From contig NZ_JAHESE010000040.1 in the NCBI RefSeq assembly GCF_018598175.1, forward strand, positions 1 through 52,077: a stretch of DNA of 52,077 bases. Direction: 5' to 3'. This DNA comes from Dawidia cretensis. Lineage in GTDB: Bacteria; Bacteroidota; Bacteroidia; Cytophagales; Cyclobacteriaceae. Positions within the stretch are counted from its first letter, which is position 1. Each line of letters begins with the position of its first letter. Under the pieces are notes generated by a model. The model was not told the origin of the DNA. It searched no databases and saw nothing but the letters and a program-made list of their open reading frames with translations. Shown here piece by piece: positions 49,937 through 52,077 of the stretch. Both the position numbers and the translations under genes were made by a program.

Positions 49937-52077
49937 TTACCGCAGTTTTTTGAAATAGGTTTCGAATACATTGCCCGCGAAGAACTTGCCAAAGCTCGAC
50001 ACTGCTTTGATTTGTTCCAGCTTGGTGTGCGTGTTGACGGCTTTCATCGTAGTAAGCTGTTTGGCAAAGTCTTTCGGTTCGATGATCAACTGGCCTTTGC
50101 CAACAACCTTCCCTATAGCCGTTTCTTCGTATACCGTGATGAAGAGCGTCGTGGTATCTTTCCAAACATCCAGCCCCTTGTTGTTTTGCACGTCTTTGAA
50201 ACCCTCGAAATAATACTTCTTCCCTTCGCGGCTCTGCAGATAAATATTATATACCATCTTTTTCTTCTCGGGGTCTTGCGCATCTCTTACAAAGAGGTTA
50301 AACCGGCCGTTGTAGGCCATCAGTGGATGGGCGGAGAGCGCCGGCGCAGTCATGGTGCCGATCATGGGAGCGTCGTGGTCTTTGTTGGAAAGAAGTGTCT
50401 CTACGTCTTCAGAGCGGATGGTGAGCGTGAATTCAAATGGCGAGCTCTCCTGCTTGCCTTTTTCGAAGCCTTTGCCGTAGTCGGCCGCTTCGTTTACGGA
50501 GAAATAGCCGCGCATGGTTTCCGTGAATTGTACACCCGGTTTCGACTGACCGTTCGACGACGATGCGCGCGGCGGCAAGTCGTACGACAACGACCAGCCC
50601 TTCTCTTGCGCGATAAGCTTGCAGTTTCGTTCGGCCAGGGCGCTGATGGTTAAGAGTGGATTGGTTCCGACGGGACGCGGAAAGATCGCACCGTCCATGA
50701 CGTACAGGCCGGGGTATAGCTCGGTGCCGGTGGCGCCTTTGAATACTTGTCCCTTGTGGTCTACGACTCCCTGGCCGGCGTCTTCGCCCATGGGGCAGCC
50801 CCCCAGCGGGTGCACGGTGACGAGATCGTAGTTCAGGATTTTGGTCCAGGTGGGATTGGGGACCACATTTCCCCCCAGGGCCTCCGTGGCGCTGGCAAGC
50901 TCGCCGCTTACCTTTTTAAAGATGTTCTGTTTGCCCACACCCTTCCAGTGGATGTTGACTTCATCGTCGCCACTGAGCCCGATTACGCCGTTGCCGTCGT
51001 CGTGGGTCATGACCAGGTATATTTGCGTGTGATCTACCGCGCCTTTGAAGGGGCCGCGGAAGATACTCACCACCTCGCGCCACTTTTCGCGGAAGAAGTC
51101 ACCCAGGCCCCGGTCGGAGTCGCGGCCCATGACGCGGGAGAACGTGACGAGCGCCGACACCAGAATGGAGCGTATAGGCCCCGGGATGCTGCCTTCCTCC
51201 AGGGTCATGCCTTCGGTAAACGGCGTGCGCGCGCGCATGTCTATCACGCTGGTGATGCAGGGCCCCACCTGGTCGATGACGCCGGGCTTAAGGGTGTCGC
51301 CTTTGCCGACGCCGTGGATGGGTACATCGTTGTTATAGCCAAAGCCCAGCACGTCGCCGTTGCCGGTAAACTTCTGCCCCAGCTGCGGCGAGAGGGCTAA
51401 GCCCTTTTTGGCTGATCGCAGCAGAATCTCGGTGCTGCCCAACGAGCCACCGCTGACGAAGACCATGGCAGCCTCCACAAACAACGACGGGGCGTTGAAC
51501 TTATCGCGGCCGCTGTTCACGGCGTTATAGTATACCCGCCATACGTTGCGGGCTTCATCTCGCTCAATGTGTTTTACGCCCACCTCGGTATAGATCTCGG
51601 CGCCAAAGTTTACGGCGTCGGGTAAGTAGTTCATGGCCGTGGTGTTCTTGGCGCCGGTGTTACAGCCGGTCACGCAATCGCCGCAGTTCAGGCACTTGGG
51701 CTGGTCGACGCCGACGTGGTTAGGATGCCGGTCTTCGAAGTTGACGTTGATGTTCAGCAGCCGGAACTCTTCGGACATAAACTTTGCCGACGTGCGCATG
51801 GCTTCGGTCTTCTGCAACACGGGGTATCCATTTTTACCCTCGGGGTACGGACTGGGCTTCAGCATGTCGCACGCGTGGCGGATGCCGTCCTGAAACCCGG
51901 TTAGGTTATTTCGAATCGCGGCGGGCCAGCTGGCGTCCGCCATGACGCGGCTGTCGGGCTCGATCGCGACGTTGGCGTTGACCAACGATGTACCGCCCAG
52001 GCCACATCCTTTAATTACGTTGATCTCGGTGCCCAGTACAATTTCATACACGCCATTTTCCGATGCCGGCTCGCGCG
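49937..52077 (-). CDS. GMC oxidoreductase with Fe-S-type cysteine cluster, 5' end missing
   Basis: The frame is open through the right edge (713 residues visible), so the N-terminal FAD-binding GxGxxG part is outside the window. Visible are GCGLGGTSLVNANV and the FAD-site C-terminal segment VHPLGGCPMGEDAG, then LYVMDGAIFPRPVGTNPLLTI. These identify the cholesterol-oxidase-like branch of GMC enzymes. Early in the protein CLNCGDCVTGC forms a C-x2-C-x2-C-x3-C motif, typical of a [4Fe-4S] site and unusual for GMC enzymes. An extra C-terminal domain of about 180 residues (MRGYFSVNEAADYG onward) follows. Substrate unknown; sterols or sugars are possible. Confidence 0.88.
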   Translation of the reverse strand, partial: REPASENGVYEIVLGTEINVIKGCGLGGTSLVNANVAIEPDSRVMADASWPAAIRNNLTGFQDGIRHACDMLKPSPYPEGKNGYPVLQKTEAMRTSAKFMSEEFRLLNINVNFEDRHPNHVGVDQPKCLNCGDCVTGCNTGAKNTTAMNYLPDAVNFGAEIYTEVGVKHIERDEARNVWRVYYNAVNSGRDKFNAPSLFVEAAMVFVSGGSLGSTEILLRSAKKGLALSPQLGQKFTGNGDVLGFGYNNDVPIHGVGKGDTLKPGVIDQVGPCITSVIDMRARTPFTEGMTLEEGSIPGPIRSILVSALVTFSRVMGRDSDRGLGDFFREKWREVVSIFRGPFKGAVDHTQIYLVMTHDDGNGVIGLSGDDEVNIHWKGVGKQNIFKKVSGELASATEALGGNVVPNPTWTKILNYDLVTVHPLGGCPMGEDAGQGVVDHKGQVFKGATGTELYPGLYVMDGAIFPRPVGTNPLLTISALAERNCKLIAQEKGWSLSYDLPPRASSSNGQSKPGVQFTETMRGYFSVNEAADYGKGFEKGKQESSPFEFTLTIRSEDVETLLSNKDHDAPMIGTMTAPALSAHPLMAYNGRFNLFVRDAQDPEKKKMVYNIYLQSREGKKYYFEGFKDVQNNKGLDVWKDTTTLFITVYEETAIGKVVGKGQLIIEPKDFAKQLTTMKAVNTHTKLEQIKAVSSFGKFFAGNVFETYFKKLR

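Overview
The window reads as Bacteroidetes DNA, probably Cytophagales. The markers are a SusC/SusD pair driven by an ECF sigma / FecR anti-sigma pair, a type IX secretion C-terminal sorting domain, very large TonB-dependent receptors, FtsX/MacB-like permeases, tandem sulfatases, and weak Shine-Dalgarno sites. The order and genus are inferred. No rRNA, tRNA, CRISPR array or IS transposase was found. The first 21 bases look like a residual Nextera/Tn5 sequencing adaptor, so the left edge is probably a contig end. The right edge cuts a GMC oxidoreductase gene.

Layout. 0-2.9 kb: LytTR response regulator with an overlapping membrane-protein gene, then two unrecognised genes, one a lipoprotein, ending at a clear terminator. 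3.0-5.3 kb: a tightly packed four-gene operon of unknown function. 5.4-11.8 kb: a cryptic mobile-element-like block. It has two distant paralogues flanking a tiny HTH-like gene, a DUF5675 gene translationally coupled to a holin-like gene, and on the other strand a DnaC/IstB-like ATPase, a putative replication-initiation protein, an excisionase-type HTH and a large helical protein. No integrase or capsid gene is visible. 12.1-18.5 kb: a five-gene leftward operon (His/Cys-rich membrane protein, ABC ATPase, siderophore-type TonB receptor, two DUF3526-like permeases) behind a palindromic candidate metalloregulator site.

18.6-26.0 kb: small membrane proteins, an alpha/beta hydrolase with a TetR-like operator, two sulfatases and an FtsX-type permease. 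26.1-26.7 kb: remnants of an HxlR regulator and a zinc-type dehydrogenase meet at what looks like a deletion scar. 26.9-29.1 kb: an AT-rich SIR2-TPR gene, a probable phage-defence NADase, with seven near-identical 132-bp repeats.

29.2-43.5 kb: a polysaccharide utilisation locus, probably for an arabinan-type glycan. It runs sigma factor, FecR, SusC (with STN signalling domain), SusD, GH93/BNR-like exo-enzyme, two GH43 enzymes and a GH2 enzyme carrying a nested discoidin domain. 43.7-46.5 kb: an S74/YadA-head-like surface protein beside a T9SS-sorted protein. 47.0-49.7 kb: two GH18-like lipoproteins, one with a discoidin domain and one with a beta/gamma-crystallin domain. 49.9 kb to the end: GMC oxidoreductase.

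Two dispersed intergenic repeat families stand out. Family 1 is bounded by GCTGGCGCAAG / CTTGCGCCAGC, with about six full, partial or degenerate copies. Family 2 is a CT/GA-rich inverted repeat with three intergenic copies and a possible coding copy.
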